A stretch of 64,000 bases of DNA from Melieria omissa. Its lineage: Eukaryota > Arthropoda > Insecta > Diptera > Ulidiidae. A program made the translations under genes and the position numbers. The stretch covers positions 44,413,264 through 44,477,263 of the forward strand of contig OZ020269.1 of assembly GCA_963971225.1 (NCBI GenBank). The letters are read 5' to 3'. Positions 10,380 to 21,707 of the stretch are shown here, piece after piece. Within the stretch, counting starts at the first letter, position 1; each line of letters opens with the position of its first letter. The notes under the pieces were generated by a model. It saw only the letters and a program-made list of their open reading frames with translations. It was not told the DNA's origin and made no database searches.

Positions 10380-10722
10380 CCCCACAATCTGCCGCCCCAC
10401 CGTCGTTGGCTCACAGCTGAAACGACAGCCCAGCAGCTTGACAATTGAAGGAAGCATAGATGGCAAGTTGTTCGTGTTGACACTGGATACTGGAGCGTCA
10501 TATTCGATCATAAAAAGGAAGCTGCTGAAGTACTGGGAACCGCTGCATGGCATACAGCTGCGGACTGCGACTGGCGAGAGCGCGCCGGTAAGAGGGAAAG
10601 TTACAAAAGCGATTGCTATCGGCACCAGCAGCCTGGAACATGAGTTCTTCGTCGCGGATATAATGGACGACGTGATTATCGGCGTGGATGTCATGATTAG
10701 TGCTGAGATATGCCAACGTTGA
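10380..10722 (+). pseudogene. Retropepsin region of A2 pol
   Basis: Contains the complete active-site block LDTGASYSII (about 10482-10511) and VIIGVDVMI. A short deletion relative to A1 follows the VMI block and throws the frame, so the protein ends at 10722. It lies in the -1 frame to gag. Confidence 0.8.
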
Positions 10723-10926
10723 ATTCCCGCTGCACACCGGCTATGAGCGAAGCGTGGCGATAAGGAAGGTCGTATCGTGTCAACGCAGGAGGATACCTGC
10801 GAATTCTGAGGCGATTGTGTGGGCAAAGGTAGACGAGGACGATGGGACGAGTCGGCTGTGGGTTGTAGAAGCACCGAAACAAGGACACGACAACATCATC
10901 ATCGGACGTACATTAGTGGAACCTAA

Positions 10927-11272
10927 GGCTAAAAACATAGTGGAGCGGCGAGCAAAGCGAAGAGCAAAGCTGCGAGTAAAGCGACGAGCAAAGCGCAGAG
11001 CTATCCATAAGGCATTTTTTGCGAATATTGCGCTTATCAATCCATCCACATAAATTTTTTTTGTTTTGTTCACACAAATTTTTTAATAGCAAACATTTTT
11101 GGATTTTCAAGTAGAGCAAAGCGGCGAGCAAAGCGATGAAAACAAAATATTTTGAAATCGTCGCTTTGCTCTTTTCAGCTTTCTTCGCTTTGCTCGTGAC
11201 TATGTGCGCTTCGATTCAAAAGCGTTGATTTGTTCTCGACGCTTTGCTCGCCGCTCCACTATGTTTTTAGCC
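10927..11272. mobile_element. PIF/Harbinger-type MITE with GAGCAAAGC-rich ends
   Basis: A 346-bp insertion in A2, absent from A1 at the same place. The inverted ends GGCTAAAAACATAGTGGAGC and GCTCCACTATGTTTTTAGCC are perfect. It is flanked by TAA at 10924-10926 and 11273-11275. Just inside each end are clustered repeats of AGCAAAGCG, so each arm folds on itself and pairs with the other. It adds in-frame codons and a stop between protease and RT. Confidence 0.88.
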
Positions 11273-11372
11273 TAAGAATGGCAGAATACCCGTCAGAATA
11301 CTGAACCCCCTGAATGCACCCAGATATGTCGGGAAAGATGAGGTAATTGGCGAGTGTAAGGAAGCTGTAGCA

Positions 11373-12341
11373 GTGGTCAATTGCGAGAGTAGGCCGCGTG
11401 GAGGTAATAAGAAGAGCGGTTTTAACATGGACGCCATACCGCAGGAGAACCAGTGGAGCAGTGAGTTGTCGGCCAAGCAGAAACAGAAGGCGAGGTCTCT
11501 CCTGCAGCACTATGGATCAATATTTGCGGCAGAAGCAGGCGGAAGAACAGCCATAGTGAAGCACAACATCGACACCGGAAGTGCAAAACCGATTCGCCAA
11601 CCGCCAAGACGAGTTCCTCTGGCCAAGAGGGAGGAAGTCACAAATTTGATCGAGAACATGCGGACAGAAAAGGTCATAGAGCCTTCTTCGGGCCCCTGGT
11701 GCACCCCGGTCGTGCTAGTCAAGAAAAAAGATGGCAGTACCCGGTTTTGTGTGGACTATCGGAATCTCAATGATGTGACCAAGAAGGACAGTTATCCTCT
11801 ACCTCGGATCGATGACACCCTGGACACACTGTCAGGCACACAGTGGTTCTCCACGCTCGACTTACGCAGCGGCTATTGGCAGGTAGAGCTTGCAGACAAG
11901 GACAAGGAGAAGACGGCTTTCAGTGTTGGCGATGGTTTGTGGCAGTTCACCGTCATGCCGTTTGGACTCTGCAACGCACCAGCAACATTCGAGCGGCTAA
12001 TGGAACGCGTGCTACAAGGGCTGCATTGGCGGACGTGTCTGGTGTACCTCGACGACATAATCGTGATGGGTAAAAACTTCGATGACCACCTGGGAAAGCT
12101 AACGGAGGTATTCCAGCGGATACGAGAAGCCGGGCTTAAACTCAACCCAAAGAAGTGCTCGCTGTTCCAAAAGGAGGTCAAGTATCTGGGTCATACGGTT
12201 TCCGCCCGCGGAGTACATACGGATGAAGGCAAAATCACGGCGGTGAAGGAGTGGCCCCGGCCACGCAATCTACACGAACTCCGCAGTTTCCTGGATCGTG
12301 CACATACTACCTCCGATTTGTTCCAGGATTCGCGAACATAG
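11373..12341 (+). pseudogene. Reverse transcriptase region of A2 pol
   Basis: Open through the catalytic RT domain: SSGPWCTPVVLVKKKDGS, LDLRSGYWQVELADKDKEK, MPFGLCNAP and CLVYLDDIIVMG. It is better preserved than in A1. The frame ends at the frameshift after RSFLD that A1 shares; the RNase H side continues in another frame from 12251. Confidence 0.87.
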
Positions 12342-12432
12342 CCAGCAGCCTGCACAAACTGACGAAAAAGAGCCAAGCTTTTGAGTGGAACGAGGAGCAT
12401 GAACAGGCTTTTGCACGTCTGAAGGAAAAACT

Positions 12433-13502
12433 GTGCAGTGCTCCAATTCTGGCCTTCCCCGTGCCTGGGGAGATGTTTATGCTGGATACAGATGCATCGG
12501 GAATAGTATTGGCGGTGTGCTATCACAGATAATAGACGGCCAGGAGCAAGTGATAGCGTACTACAGTAGGGTTCTATCGAAACCGGAACGCAACTACTGT
12601 GTGACACGGAGAGAACTGCTGGCGGTATTGGACTGCGTAAAACACTTCCACAAATATCTGTATGGACAAAGGTTTCGCCTGCGCACAGATCATGCGGCAT
12701 TGAGATGGCTCCTGAACTTTAAAGATCCTGAAGGGCAATTGGCGCGGTGGATCGAGCGACTGCAGAGCTACGACTACACGATAGAGCATCGCAAGGGCAG
12801 TAGCCATGGAAATGCCGATGCCTTGTCATGCCGTCCGTGCAAAGACGAATGCAGGCCGTGCCCGCGAGCCGAATGCAAAGAACAGATAGTGGACGTCCGG
12901 TTGGTAAGCGTTATGCCAGAAGAAGAGTGGTCTGCGGAGAGGCTACAAAAGGACCAGCGTGAGGATGCGGATCTTGCAAAAATCGTCGAAGGCAAGGAGC
13001 AAGGCGCAAGTCCAGACTGGCAGGAGATGACCGGTGAAAGCCCGATTGCTAAGGCTTACTGGGCACAGTGGAAAAGTCGCAGCTGAAAGAAGGATGCCTG
13101 TACCGCGAATGGGAGAGCGAGGATGGTCGGACCAGCAACTCCCTAATGGTAGTGCAGAAATGCAGAATCAACGAGGTCATCGAGGCATGCCATAACGACT
13201 CCAGTGGAGGGCACCTAGGCATCACCAAAACCGTCGCCAAAATAAAGAGACGATTCTACTGGGTAGGATGTCAGGAGTCTGTAGCCGAGTGGATTAAGAG
13301 CTGCGACCGATGTTCAGCCGCGAAAGGGCCGACAAGAAGATCTCGAGGCCGCATGCAGCAGTACAACGTGGGAGCGCCCTTCGAGCGGATTGCTATGGAC
13401 GTCGCCGGCTCATTCCCAACTAGCACTCAAGGCAACAAATATGTGCTGGTGGTAATGGATTATGTCAGCAAATGGCTCGAAGTGTACCCTATTCCTAACT
13501 AG
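12433..13502 (+). pseudogene. RNase H and N-terminal integrase of A2
   Basis: RNase H reads as in A1 (GGVLSQIIDGQEQ, TDHAALRWLLNF). A frameshift near 13075 moves the integrase zinc module and first catalytic Asp into the frame 13068-13502. That frame ends at a TAG where A1 has CAG (PIPN followed by stop). In A2 the DALSCRPCK block replaces DALSRRPCK of A1. Confidence 0.83.
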
Positions 13503-14198
13503 GAGGCCACTACGATCTCGGAAAAGCTGGTAAACAGCTGGGTAGCCAGGTTCGGAGTTCCGTTGGAGTTGCACTCAGATCAAGGCCGGAATTTCGAGTC
13601 CGCGGTATTCAAGGAAGTGTGTGAGCTACTGGGGATAAAGAAAACTCGCACCACGCCTTTGCACCCACAGTCCGACGGCATGGTGGAACGCTTTAACTGG
13701 ACACTGGAGGAATACCTGCGGAAAGTGTTAGGCAGGAATCAAAAGGATTGGGACACGCATATCCCCCTGTTCCTGATGGCGTATAGGTCAGCCCCGCACA
13801 ACACGACATCACTCACTCCAGCCCGAGCAGTGTTAGGCACCGAGTTGCGGTTACCCGCTGACTTGAAGTTCGGGGTAGTCAGCACGACGGGAGGCGGTCA
13901 GATGGACTACGTGGTCAATAAGCGGGCGGAACTGGAGGAAATTCACCAGTTTATAAGGAGCCGCACCAAACTGGTCAGCGATAAGGTGAAAGCAAGATAT
14001 GATCTTCGGGCCAACTCAGCAGGGTTCCAAGAAGGCCATCTGGTAATGCTCTACAACCGGCAGCGGAGGATAGGTTTGTCTCCGAAACTTCAAGCGTCAT
14101 GGGAAGGACCTTACGAAGTCGTGACGAGGATTAACGACGTGGTATACAGGATTCAACGTTGCAGCAATAAAGGCTCTAAGCTGAAGGTAGTCCATTGG
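13503..14198 (+). pseudogene. C-terminal integrase of A2, truncated
   Basis: After the internal stop the same frame resumes: HSDQGRNFES carries the second catalytic Asp and MVERFNWTLEEYL the catalytic Glu, then the GPY/F-type block WEGPYEVVTRIND. The element breaks off at KLKVVH. The last residues before the stop at 14219 come from flanking DNA. Confidence 0.83.
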
Positions 14199-14466
14199 GA
14201 CTGTGTTATAATAATTTGACCACTTTCACCACAAAATGTGGAAATTTCACCTCCAAGGCAAAAATGAAATGTCATTTTTGAATAAATTACTCAAAAAGAA
14301 ACATTTTTCGCAACAATACAAATATATTGGAATTGCATCCATCAGGTTTGCTATATCGAGTTTATACTTTTTTCGTGGCACATCGTTGACATGATAATTT
14401 TTTGCTGCAGGAACTTTCGGAAGCACAAAATATGACCGATGACTATGCAGCACTAACCCTTTCAGA
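14199..14466. other. Spacer between truncated A2 and the hydrolase pseudogene
   Basis: AT-rich. Two plausible splice-acceptor contexts (TTTTTTGCTGCAG near 14410 and CTAACCCTTTCAG near 14466) precede the hydrolase homology, so this may be the 3' part of an intron of that former gene. Confidence 0.4.
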
Positions 14467-15168
14467 ACACTGACGCAGGGGACGACCGACAACGAGGAGA
14501 ATTTTTACGAGCACCTGCTGAAGGTGTTCGGCATCGTAGTGCTCTACCTGCACGGAAATACGGGGTCGCGCTGCGCCGGCCATCGCGTCGACATGTTCTG
14601 CTGCCACGTGCTCTCGCCGGACTATCGCGGCTAAGGCGACTCGGATCAGGTCTCGCCCACCGAGAAGGGTGTTGTTCGCGATGCTATCGCCGTCTACAAG
14701 TGCATCATCTCAGTGATTTTGAACCCGATGTTCATTTGGGCCATTCGCTGGGCACCGGGTTACTTGTGTGTGCTACTACTACGCGGGTGGGTTTTCTTGT
14801 ACTCATTTTCCCATCGATTACGCTAAAATATTGAAAGTGTATTTTGTTTCATGTGTCTGCCGCCGTTCAGAGATTCGCCCTGGTTTGATTTTATCATTGC
14901 TCAACCCACGTACGCCAATTCTCTGCGCTTCGAAACGGATAAGCACATTGGTGAGTTTAAGCCGCCGGTGATGATTCTCCGTGCCGAGGATGACTATGTG
15001 GTGCCATTCGAACCGGGCTATAAGCTGTATCGCACAGTTCTGGATACGCGCGGATTGGGTTGGGGTCCCGTTGAGTTTCATCGCTTCGCTGGAGAGATGC
15101 GTTACGGCCACTTGTACTTCGATCGTGGACGTGTGCGACCCGCTGCAGCTCTCTACAGGATGAGATGA
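14467..15168 (+). pseudogene. ABHD12-like alpha/beta-hydrolase pseudogene (host gene relic)
   Basis: ABHD12-type enzymes are membrane-associated serine hydrolases acting on lysophospholipids and acylglycerols. Two blocks match the family. The first, about 14480-14735, has FYEHLLKVFGIVVLYLHGNTG, HRVDMF, SPDYRG and SPTEKGVVRDAIAVYK. The second, 14871-15168, has PWFDFIIAQPTYANSLRFET, DDYVVPFEPGYKLYR and WGPVEFHRF. A TAA follows DYRG where a Tyr is expected. A 1-bp loss shifts the frame at the nucleophile motif (the GHSLGTG frame is one base out), and the middle of the fold is missing. A sequence ending CCGCCGTTCAG before 14871 looks like an intron acceptor, so it is probably not a retrocopy. It is more GC-rich than its neighbours. 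Confidence 0.78.
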
Positions 15169-15169
15169 C

Positions 15170-16062
15170 TTGAAACACAAAAATGAATTTTTTTTCTTAT
15201 TCTGTATCCTTAAAAAAAAAAATGAAAAATTAAGGATATATGCGATTTTGACTAAAAAACTCAATTTTTACCTACTTTTTTCAATACAAATTTATATTTT
15301 TAATGAAAAAAAATTATTATTTCTTGAAGATCCTAGTTCGGACCATAGCTAAGACCTTGATAAATGACTGTTTAAAATTTCGTAGCTATTGCTCAACTCG
15401 TGTGGCCTAAATCACTTCCGCAAGGTCAAAAAATGTTGTTTTGAGAAAAACGAGTTCAAAGTTTTGCTTCAGTACTCGGCGCGCTCGACACCGCTACCTG
15501 TTTCGATAAATTGTTTCCGTAATTCGAAAGATTTCAACTTCAAATTTTGGGAGTATATTCTACAATCATGTATTAATCCAAAAATACATGAAAAAAAAAA
15601 ATCGATTTTTTTGACCGCACAAGGTAGAAACCTTAATCCTTTAAACCCTTAATGAATTTAAAATGTCACCTAATAAATTCATTTTTATTCCATAAACAAA
15701 AATTTAACTTCTACTGAAACAAATTTATTTGTATCATAAATATAACCACGGCTGCTGGCACAAATTTAGCGGCTCCAATTCAAATTCAAATAAATAATAA
15801 TTCACGCTAAAACTTACATATAAAATAATCTAATAACAAACTTTAAAGCGAAGATAAAACTTTATAAGTAAAACCAAATATAAACAAAAAACTAAAAATT
15901 ATATTAAAACAAAAATAAATAACTAAAATAAATCAAAACTATAAAATAACTATCCCATCGTCTCCTCGAAGACCCCCTTAAAAAAATAAAAATTATTTTC
16001 GTTATAAATAGTAACAAATAAAATAGCTCAATTTATAAAGGTATTAAATATATAGTTCATAT
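15170..16062. other. AT-rich intergenic stretch
   Basis: Very AT-rich, with many ATAAAT and AAAATT runs and no convincing gene. A3 was inserted at its right end; the same type of sequence resumes at 23966, beyond A3. Confidence 0.5.
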
Positions 16063-16458
16063 TGAAACGAAAAAGCACTTTGTGCTGTGCATGAACGCTT
16101 TTGCAAGCATACTTTTAGGCATGCACTGTGAAGTACGGCAAACTGGTATAATTCGCTTGGTATAGACCGAAATGGCAAGGTTCGCGAGAAATGGACTGTG
16201 CGAGAATGGTCGAGCATTTTCCAATTGGAAGTTGCAAGAAACTTCGGCGCGATAAGAAAACTGGTATAAAAACAGCAGTGTGCAGCGCAATGGGTCGAGT
16301 CTGTGTTGAGCAAGCAAAGTGGTAACAAGTGTAGATACAAGCGAAGTGTGAATCTGTAAATAAAGTGATTGTTGATTTTTGCTGAGTAATTGAAGTTGTT
16401 TTATTTTGAAATACAATCAAAACGAACCGTCGATAACGAACTGTGGAATTTCGTGACA
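16063..16458 (+). repeat. A3 5' LTR
   Basis: 396 bp, TGAAACGAAAAAGC to GTGACA. TATAAAA lies near 16263 and AATAAAG near 16359. It does not align with the A1/A2/A4 LTRs in the U3 part; similarity is confined to the end near GATTGTTGATTTTT and the terminal TTCGTRACA. It is followed at 16461 by TGGTGTCAGAAGTTCGG, a primer site with changes from the other copies. Confidence 0.9.
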
Positions 16459-16525
16459 TTTGGTGTCAGAAGTTCGGATTGTGTTACTGAAGATAAAAAA
16501 TAAATAAAATTATAAAAACGCAGAC

Positions 16526-16852
16526 ATGGTTAAACTCGAGCTGCTGAAGGTGGACCAGCTGAAGAAGGAGCTGGCTGCCTGGAATTTGCCGACTGCTGGC
16601 GGTAAGGTGGAGTTGCAGCTGCGCTTGCGAGAGGCGTGTGAATCACGCGGCATCGATTGGGCTGCACACGAGTTCGGAACGCAGGAACAAGAGGCGTCGG
16701 CCAAAGTGGAGGAATCGCCTGCGGGTGCTGCGTCGATGCAAAGTACGGCTGCAGCGGCTGCGCCACCACAAGCAATGGACATGAGCCAGCTTATGATTGC
16801 AATGAGAGGCATGTTTCAGGAAACTTCTGCGAAAATTGAGAATTCCAGTCGT
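16526..16852 (+). pseudogene. gag of A3, N-terminal part before the LINE
   Basis: Starts MVKLELLKVDQLKKELA with the SAP-like module and the PTAGGKVELQLRLRE turn. It then runs into the start of the coiled coil (FQETSAKIENSSR), where the poly-T end of the LINE begins. The reading frame after 16852 comes from the LINE. Confidence 0.85.
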
Positions 16853-17014
16853 TTTTTTTTTTTTTTTTTCCGCGCAGGAGGTGGAAATCTTCGAAAGATA
16901 CTGGGGCAACCCACCAGCATGCCGGATTTTTACCGACTAAAACCACCCCCTGTTAACCCTTCATTCCCTCTGCGGAATTACCGCTAAGTATCGCATCGCA
17001 GAGGGGGGTTAAGT

Positions 17015-19093
17015 TTAGCCTATATTTCCAGGCTCTGTTGTGCGTTGGCTGCTTCTGGCCCATTCTGCTCTTCGCAGTTCAGCTTGCATTAAAGTTATGC
17101 CTCCACATATTTTGTCCCAAGCTTCCGCTGACTCCAGCATCGCGTCAATTATATTGTGCGGGTTCAAAATTTTCTGGGCCGCCGTGTTTAATTCGGAGCG
17201 AACGGCCTCGAATCGTGGGCATTCGAATAACGTGTGCTCAGGATCTTCTGGCTTATCGCAGGATGGGCAATTGGCATTGTCGTCGTGGCCGAAGCGTTTT
17301 AAGTAGCTTCTGTAGCCACCGTGGCCTGTGAGGAACTGTGTTAATTGAAAGTTCACCTCGCCATGCCTTCTGTTTGTCCATTTGTCTATGCATGGGATGA
17401 GCTTATGCGTCCACCGACTTTTGCTCGAGTGGTCCCATCTCGTCTGCCACTGCCGCATGGAGGTTGCTCTTTCGACGCGCGCTGCTTCCTCTTTGGGTCG
17501 TGTTCCCTTAAAGGCATATATACGCCGCATCTCGTCCGCCTTGATGTCGATTGGCAACATCCCGGAGATGACACAAGCTGCTACGTCTGACACCGTTCTA
17601 AAGGCGCTTATCACGCGCAGTGCTGCAAGCCGATAGACGCGTTCGTACTGTCGCTTGTACGCCTTGATGTGCAGGGATTCGGCCCAGATTGGCGCTGCGT
17701 ATAGTAGCGAGGACGATATTACGCTGGCAAGTAGCACTCGCCTACTAGCTTTTGGGCCCCCGATGTTGGGGAGCATCCGTGATAAACCGGTATAGGTCTT
17801 GGATGCTTTGCAGCAGGCGTATTCGGCGTGTTTTCGGAAGCTGAGCCTGTCATCGATGACCACGCCTAGGTACTTAATAGATCGACTGGAGGTAATGATA
17901 TTGGCGCCAACCTCAATTCTTATTACCTCGCTTTTCTTGCGGCTGCTCACCAGAACTGCTTCCGTTTTTTCTTCTGCTAGTTGTAGACCCACTGACTGAA
18001 GCCACGATCGGACGACCGTTATTGTGGCATTTGCTTTTTGCTCTACGTCCGCAAGCTGTTTCGCTACAACTGTTATCGCGATGTCGTCCGCGAATCCCAC
18101 CACTACCACGCCTTCCGGAACGGGGAGGTTTAGCACTTCGTCATACATAATGTTCCACAGTACTGGCCCGAGCACCGACCCTTGTGGAACACCTGACGTT
18201 ACTGCATATTGTTTGGGGCCTTCATCACTATCGTATTGCAGTACTCTATCCGCAAGGTAGCTGTTTAAGATGGCCAACAGGTAGTCCGGGGCTTCCAGTT
18301 TTTGGACCGCTCCCAGAATATGGACCCATCCGGCCGAGTTGAACGCATTCTTCACGTCTAGCGTTATTATTGCACAATAGTTTTTCTTGCCGCCCTTCCA
18401 TCTCCTTCCCTGGATTGCGTCCTTTGCCGTGTGGACTACCATTGCGATTGCGTCAATCGTCGACCGTGCCTTTCGGAATCCGAACTGCTTGTCTGATAGC
18501 CCGTGCTCTCCTTCGGTGAATGGGGTAAGTCTGTCGAAGATTAGGCGTTCAAGCAGCTTGCCCATTGTGTCTAGCAAGCAGATTGGTCGGTAAGCCGACG
18601 GCTGGCCTGGGGCTTTTCCAGGTTTTGGCAGGAGGACTAAGTTCTGTTTTTTTCCATCTGGCCGGGAATATTCCTTGCTGCAAGCAGAGCTGCATGACGT
18701 CCACAAATAGCTCCGATAGAGTAGATATGGCTAGCTTCAAGGCCACGTTTGGTATGGCGTCTGGTCCTGGTGCTTTGTTGCTCTTGATTCTTGAGCTTGC
18801 CTCGATGATTTCGTCTGGCGTCACTTGCACCTCGTATGTTTGAGAGCATGCGGGCTGTAGGCTTCTAACTGGATGCCTCGGGAATAATGCTGAGACTATG
18901 CTTTGCAGCAGAATCGGACAGGTTTCTTGTTGTCTGCTTTTTAGTTTGGCCATGACTAGCTTGTAAGCGCCGCCCCAAGGGTCAGCGTTTGCTTCGTCGC
19001 AGAGTTCTTTGAAAGCCGCGATTTGACGTTTTGCGTCTGGGCATTGCGGCATCGCAGGCTCTTGATATACAGTTGGCCAGCTGGTTGGCCGCT
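17015..19093 (-). pseudogene. RT domain and C-terminal zinc module of the R1-like ORF2
   Basis: Reading on the minus strand: SNKAPGPDAIPN, LLPKPGKAPGQPSAYRPICL, LDVKNAFNSAGW, TSGVPQGSVLGPVLWN, the catalytic VVGFADDIAIT, and IKYLGVVIDD. A C-terminal CPSCDKPEDPEHTLFECPRF module (CCHC type) follows, common in R1-clade LINEs. A frameshift near 18655 separates the thumb-side start from the main frame 17015-18706. The N-terminal side 18549-19093 is in another frame. Confidence 0.87.
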
Positions 19094-19687
19094 TCATCCG
19101 CTGTATGGGCAATGTTGGTATTCTCGCACAGCATGCATTGAAAAAGCTCTTTGTCGAGCGACTTGGCCTTCCACTTTGCTGCTCACGGATTCTCTGCCAT
19201 CTTTCCGGAAGGTGCTAGTATCGCCATCGTTGGCAATGAATACGTCCAAGGTGGAGAAGGTTTCCAGTACGGCTTTACCTCGCGCGTTTGTGCGTTTGCT
19301 TCCCCATTCCGTTGCCCACGCATTGAAGTCACCCGCGATGACTATGGGGTGGCGCGTTCGTGCATGCCGGGCAATTCGCTCCAGGATAGTTTGGAATTCT
19401 TCGTGTGTCAAGCTCGGTCTGGCATAGCAGCTGCAGAAGAACACGCCGCCTATTTTGGCCCACACGAATCCTGGATCGGCTGGTTGCGTAAGCTCTTGGA
19501 ACGGTCGCTTGCCACACGCCCATATTGCGGCGCGTTTGGTGCTGTCGGCTATCCAAGCACTGTTGGCTGGGATTTTGTATGGCTCCGATATGATAGCAAC
19601 GTCAGCGCCAGTCTCGTAGACTCTCTGCTTGAGCAGGTCCTGCGCAGCCGCGCAGTGATTTAGGTTTATTTGGATAACCTTCATCAT
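19094..19687 (-). pseudogene. AP-like endonuclease domain of the R1-like ORF2
   Basis: The probable start is the ATG at 19685-19687, which overlaps the ORF1 stop as ATGA. The frame begins MKVIQINLNHC. It has the metal-binding glutamate in IISEPYK, then PIVIAGDFNAWATEWGS. The domain breaks off by frameshift and deletion after TSTFRKDGRES, so the final SDH motif is missing. It would nick the target DNA for reverse transcription. Confidence 0.85.
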
Positions 19688-21168
19688 TTTTGCTGCATTT
19701 GGCTCCGTATGTTTTTGCTTAGCGCCTCGACGTACACAGGGCATTTCCTGCCTCCGGTTTGGTGCTTTACATCGTCTAGTTTCTTCCGCGTGCAGATTAC
19801 GCATCTCTGGTCCTTCTCGCAGTTTTTTGCTTGGTGGCCTTTGTCGCCGCAGTTGAAGCAGGCTCCTAAAAAAACGTCCGCGTTTCTACAGTTTTTGGCC
19901 AAGTGGCCGTAGTCGAGACACTTAAAGCACCGAGTTGGCTGTACCCGTTGGCGGATGCGGCAGCTAACCCATCCTATACGGACTTTCGCTGCAGTTATCA
20001 ATTTCGCAGCCATCTCGGCCGGCACTCCAATTGTTGCCGTTTGCGTACCTCCGTATGCAGCTCTTAGTGTTTTTATAGCCGATTGCTGAATATCGACGTC
20101 CGGGAATTGGTTATTAATAGAATCATATATTTCTTCTTTAGTGGTGACTTCGTCGATGTCTTTAATCTCCACAAACACTGTCTGAGTTAAGGTACGGACT
20201 TCTGCTTTCCCTTCTAAAGCCTTCTCGACTGCGGCGTGCAGCTTTTTTGTACCTGGCTCTGTGGATTTTGCCAACTGAAGAAGCAGTTCACCGTTTGCTG
20301 TTCTTTTGACCTTAGTGACCAATTCGCCCACGTCTCTCAGCTGCGGTTCGTTTTTCACTAGCCTCAAAATGTCGGCATACGAGTTTCCGCTTGTGCTTTT
20401 TATAACGACTGCGTCAGGTCGGGGCTGCCTCTTTCGGGTGCGGCTTTCAACCACTTTCCACTTTGGACTTTGCGCGCGCGCTCTTATGGGGGTTGCCTCC
20501 ACAATGATTGGGTTGCCTGGCCCATGTAGTCCGTGCTCTGCTACCTTGCTTTGAGTAGCTAGGTTTCGTTTCTTCTTTGGGGCGGGTGGGGTGTGCCCTT
20601 TATCACCCGTGTGCGCTCTAAGCCTTTTCCCTTCCGATTGGGTGGGTTTTTTTAGGAAAAGGGTTGTCTGCGTTGTTTAGTTCTCCTTCGGCTGTGCTTG
20701 CTCACGGGCCACTTTTGCGTGCAGGACCGCCAAATCTGCTATAAGGTCCCTCATTGCTTGGTTGATCGACCGTCGTTTGCTATCCTCCAGCATGTCAACC
20801 AATTCTTGGATTTTGTCTCCAAGAACTTCCATAGTGGTAGCTTGCTTCTTCGACTGCCCGCCGTCCAAACAGGGAGGAGACGATCGTGAGCGCATTGGTG
20901 GTGGTGTCGGGTTACCAGCTTTATCCTCTTTATCTCCGTCCGCCGAGCGTTTTGGGGTCTTCTTCTCTGCTGCTGTGGTGGTTTCAGATGTTGTGGTGGC
21001 TACCTGCGGGGCAATTGCACCTGCCTGCGTTGATCTCGCTGCCTTGCTCTGGTCGGCCCTGGTTGGCGATCGCTGGGTGCGCGAACCGGTTGGCGACCGC
21101 TGAGTGCGCGAACTGGTTGGCGACCGCTGAATGCGCGAACTTCTCAAAAAAGGGTTCTCAGACTGCAT
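19684..21168 (-). pseudogene. ORF1 (gag-like) of the R1-like LINE
   Basis: An RNA-binding chaperone protein. The likely start is MQSENPFLRSS at 21168. Next is a basic, serine-rich part with an SRTQRSPT unit repeated about three times, then a short coiled coil (EVLGDKIQELVDMLEDSK). A 1-bp frame change near 20680 links to the second half. That half carries CFKCLDYGHLAKNC, CFNCGDKGHQAKNC and CVICTRKKLDDVKHQ...C, three zinc knuckles near the C-terminus, as in R1-clade ORF1 proteins. Confidence 0.85.
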
Positions 21169-21707
21169 GATTTTAAGATTGTTTAAAAAGTAGAAGAGGC
21201 TGGTCACCCTACCCCTATACTTTTAACAACCCTGGCCTCACGCGCTGCCTTGTTTCCCCTTTCTTTACCAGAGGGCGCGCACAGCTGGTAGGTGTCAAAA
21301 ACTCGATCAAAACAAAATAAGAAACAGAACGGAAAGGTTAAGTTAAGGTGCAGAGAAAAATTAATTTGTCTCTAATAGCACCGGTATTGCAAATAAAAAT
21401 TAGTGGAAAAGTACACAGTTAATAAAAGTAAAGAAAGGGTGAGAAAGTGAAAAGAAAATGAGCAAACTTGCCGATGGCGCGGCTAGCGCCCCGAGGAAAA
21501 GATTGCAGTTTTCGATGCCCGTGCTTGAATGCGCGGCTTCACTCCACTCGCTCGGCGCTACACGCTCCTGCCTGGTTCCTTGGTGAGAAGGAAGTCTGAT
21601 CACTTTCGAATTGCCACTTAAAAATTCAAGTTTTTCAGGAGCACTTTGGATAAACGTCTTCACTTTGGATTCACTCAGAATCTATCTCCAGTCGTGAAAA
21701 TCGCGAA

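Larger units (their letters stand above)
8433..14196 (+). mobile_element. Ty3/gypsy copy A2, 3' truncated
   Basis: The 5' LTR, primer site, gag and pol are present and closely match A1. Homology stops at about 14196, in the middle of the block GTAGTCCATT near the end of integrase. There is no 3' LTR; unrelated sequence follows. The left flank is ATAT (8429-8432). It carries a 346-bp MITE between protease and RT. Confidence 0.9.
16853..21686 (-). mobile_element. R1-clade-like non-LTR retrotransposon (LINE)
   Basis: Inserted in the minus orientation into A3 gag. Its poly-A tail appears as the T-run at 16853-16869. A 9-bp duplication TCCAGTCGT flanks it (16844-16852 and 21687-21695). Two ORFs are present: ORF1 with three zinc knuckles, then an endonuclease-RT ORF2. 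The layout and the triple-knuckle ORF1 fit the R1/TRAS/SART group, although this copy sits outside rDNA. Frameshifts in both ORFs make it inactive. Confidence 0.87.

Noticed and set aside
16859..16987. Apparent extension of A3 gag into RFFFFFFRAGGG
   Set aside because: The codons come from the poly-T (reverse poly-A) end and 3' UTR of the inserted LINE, not from gag.
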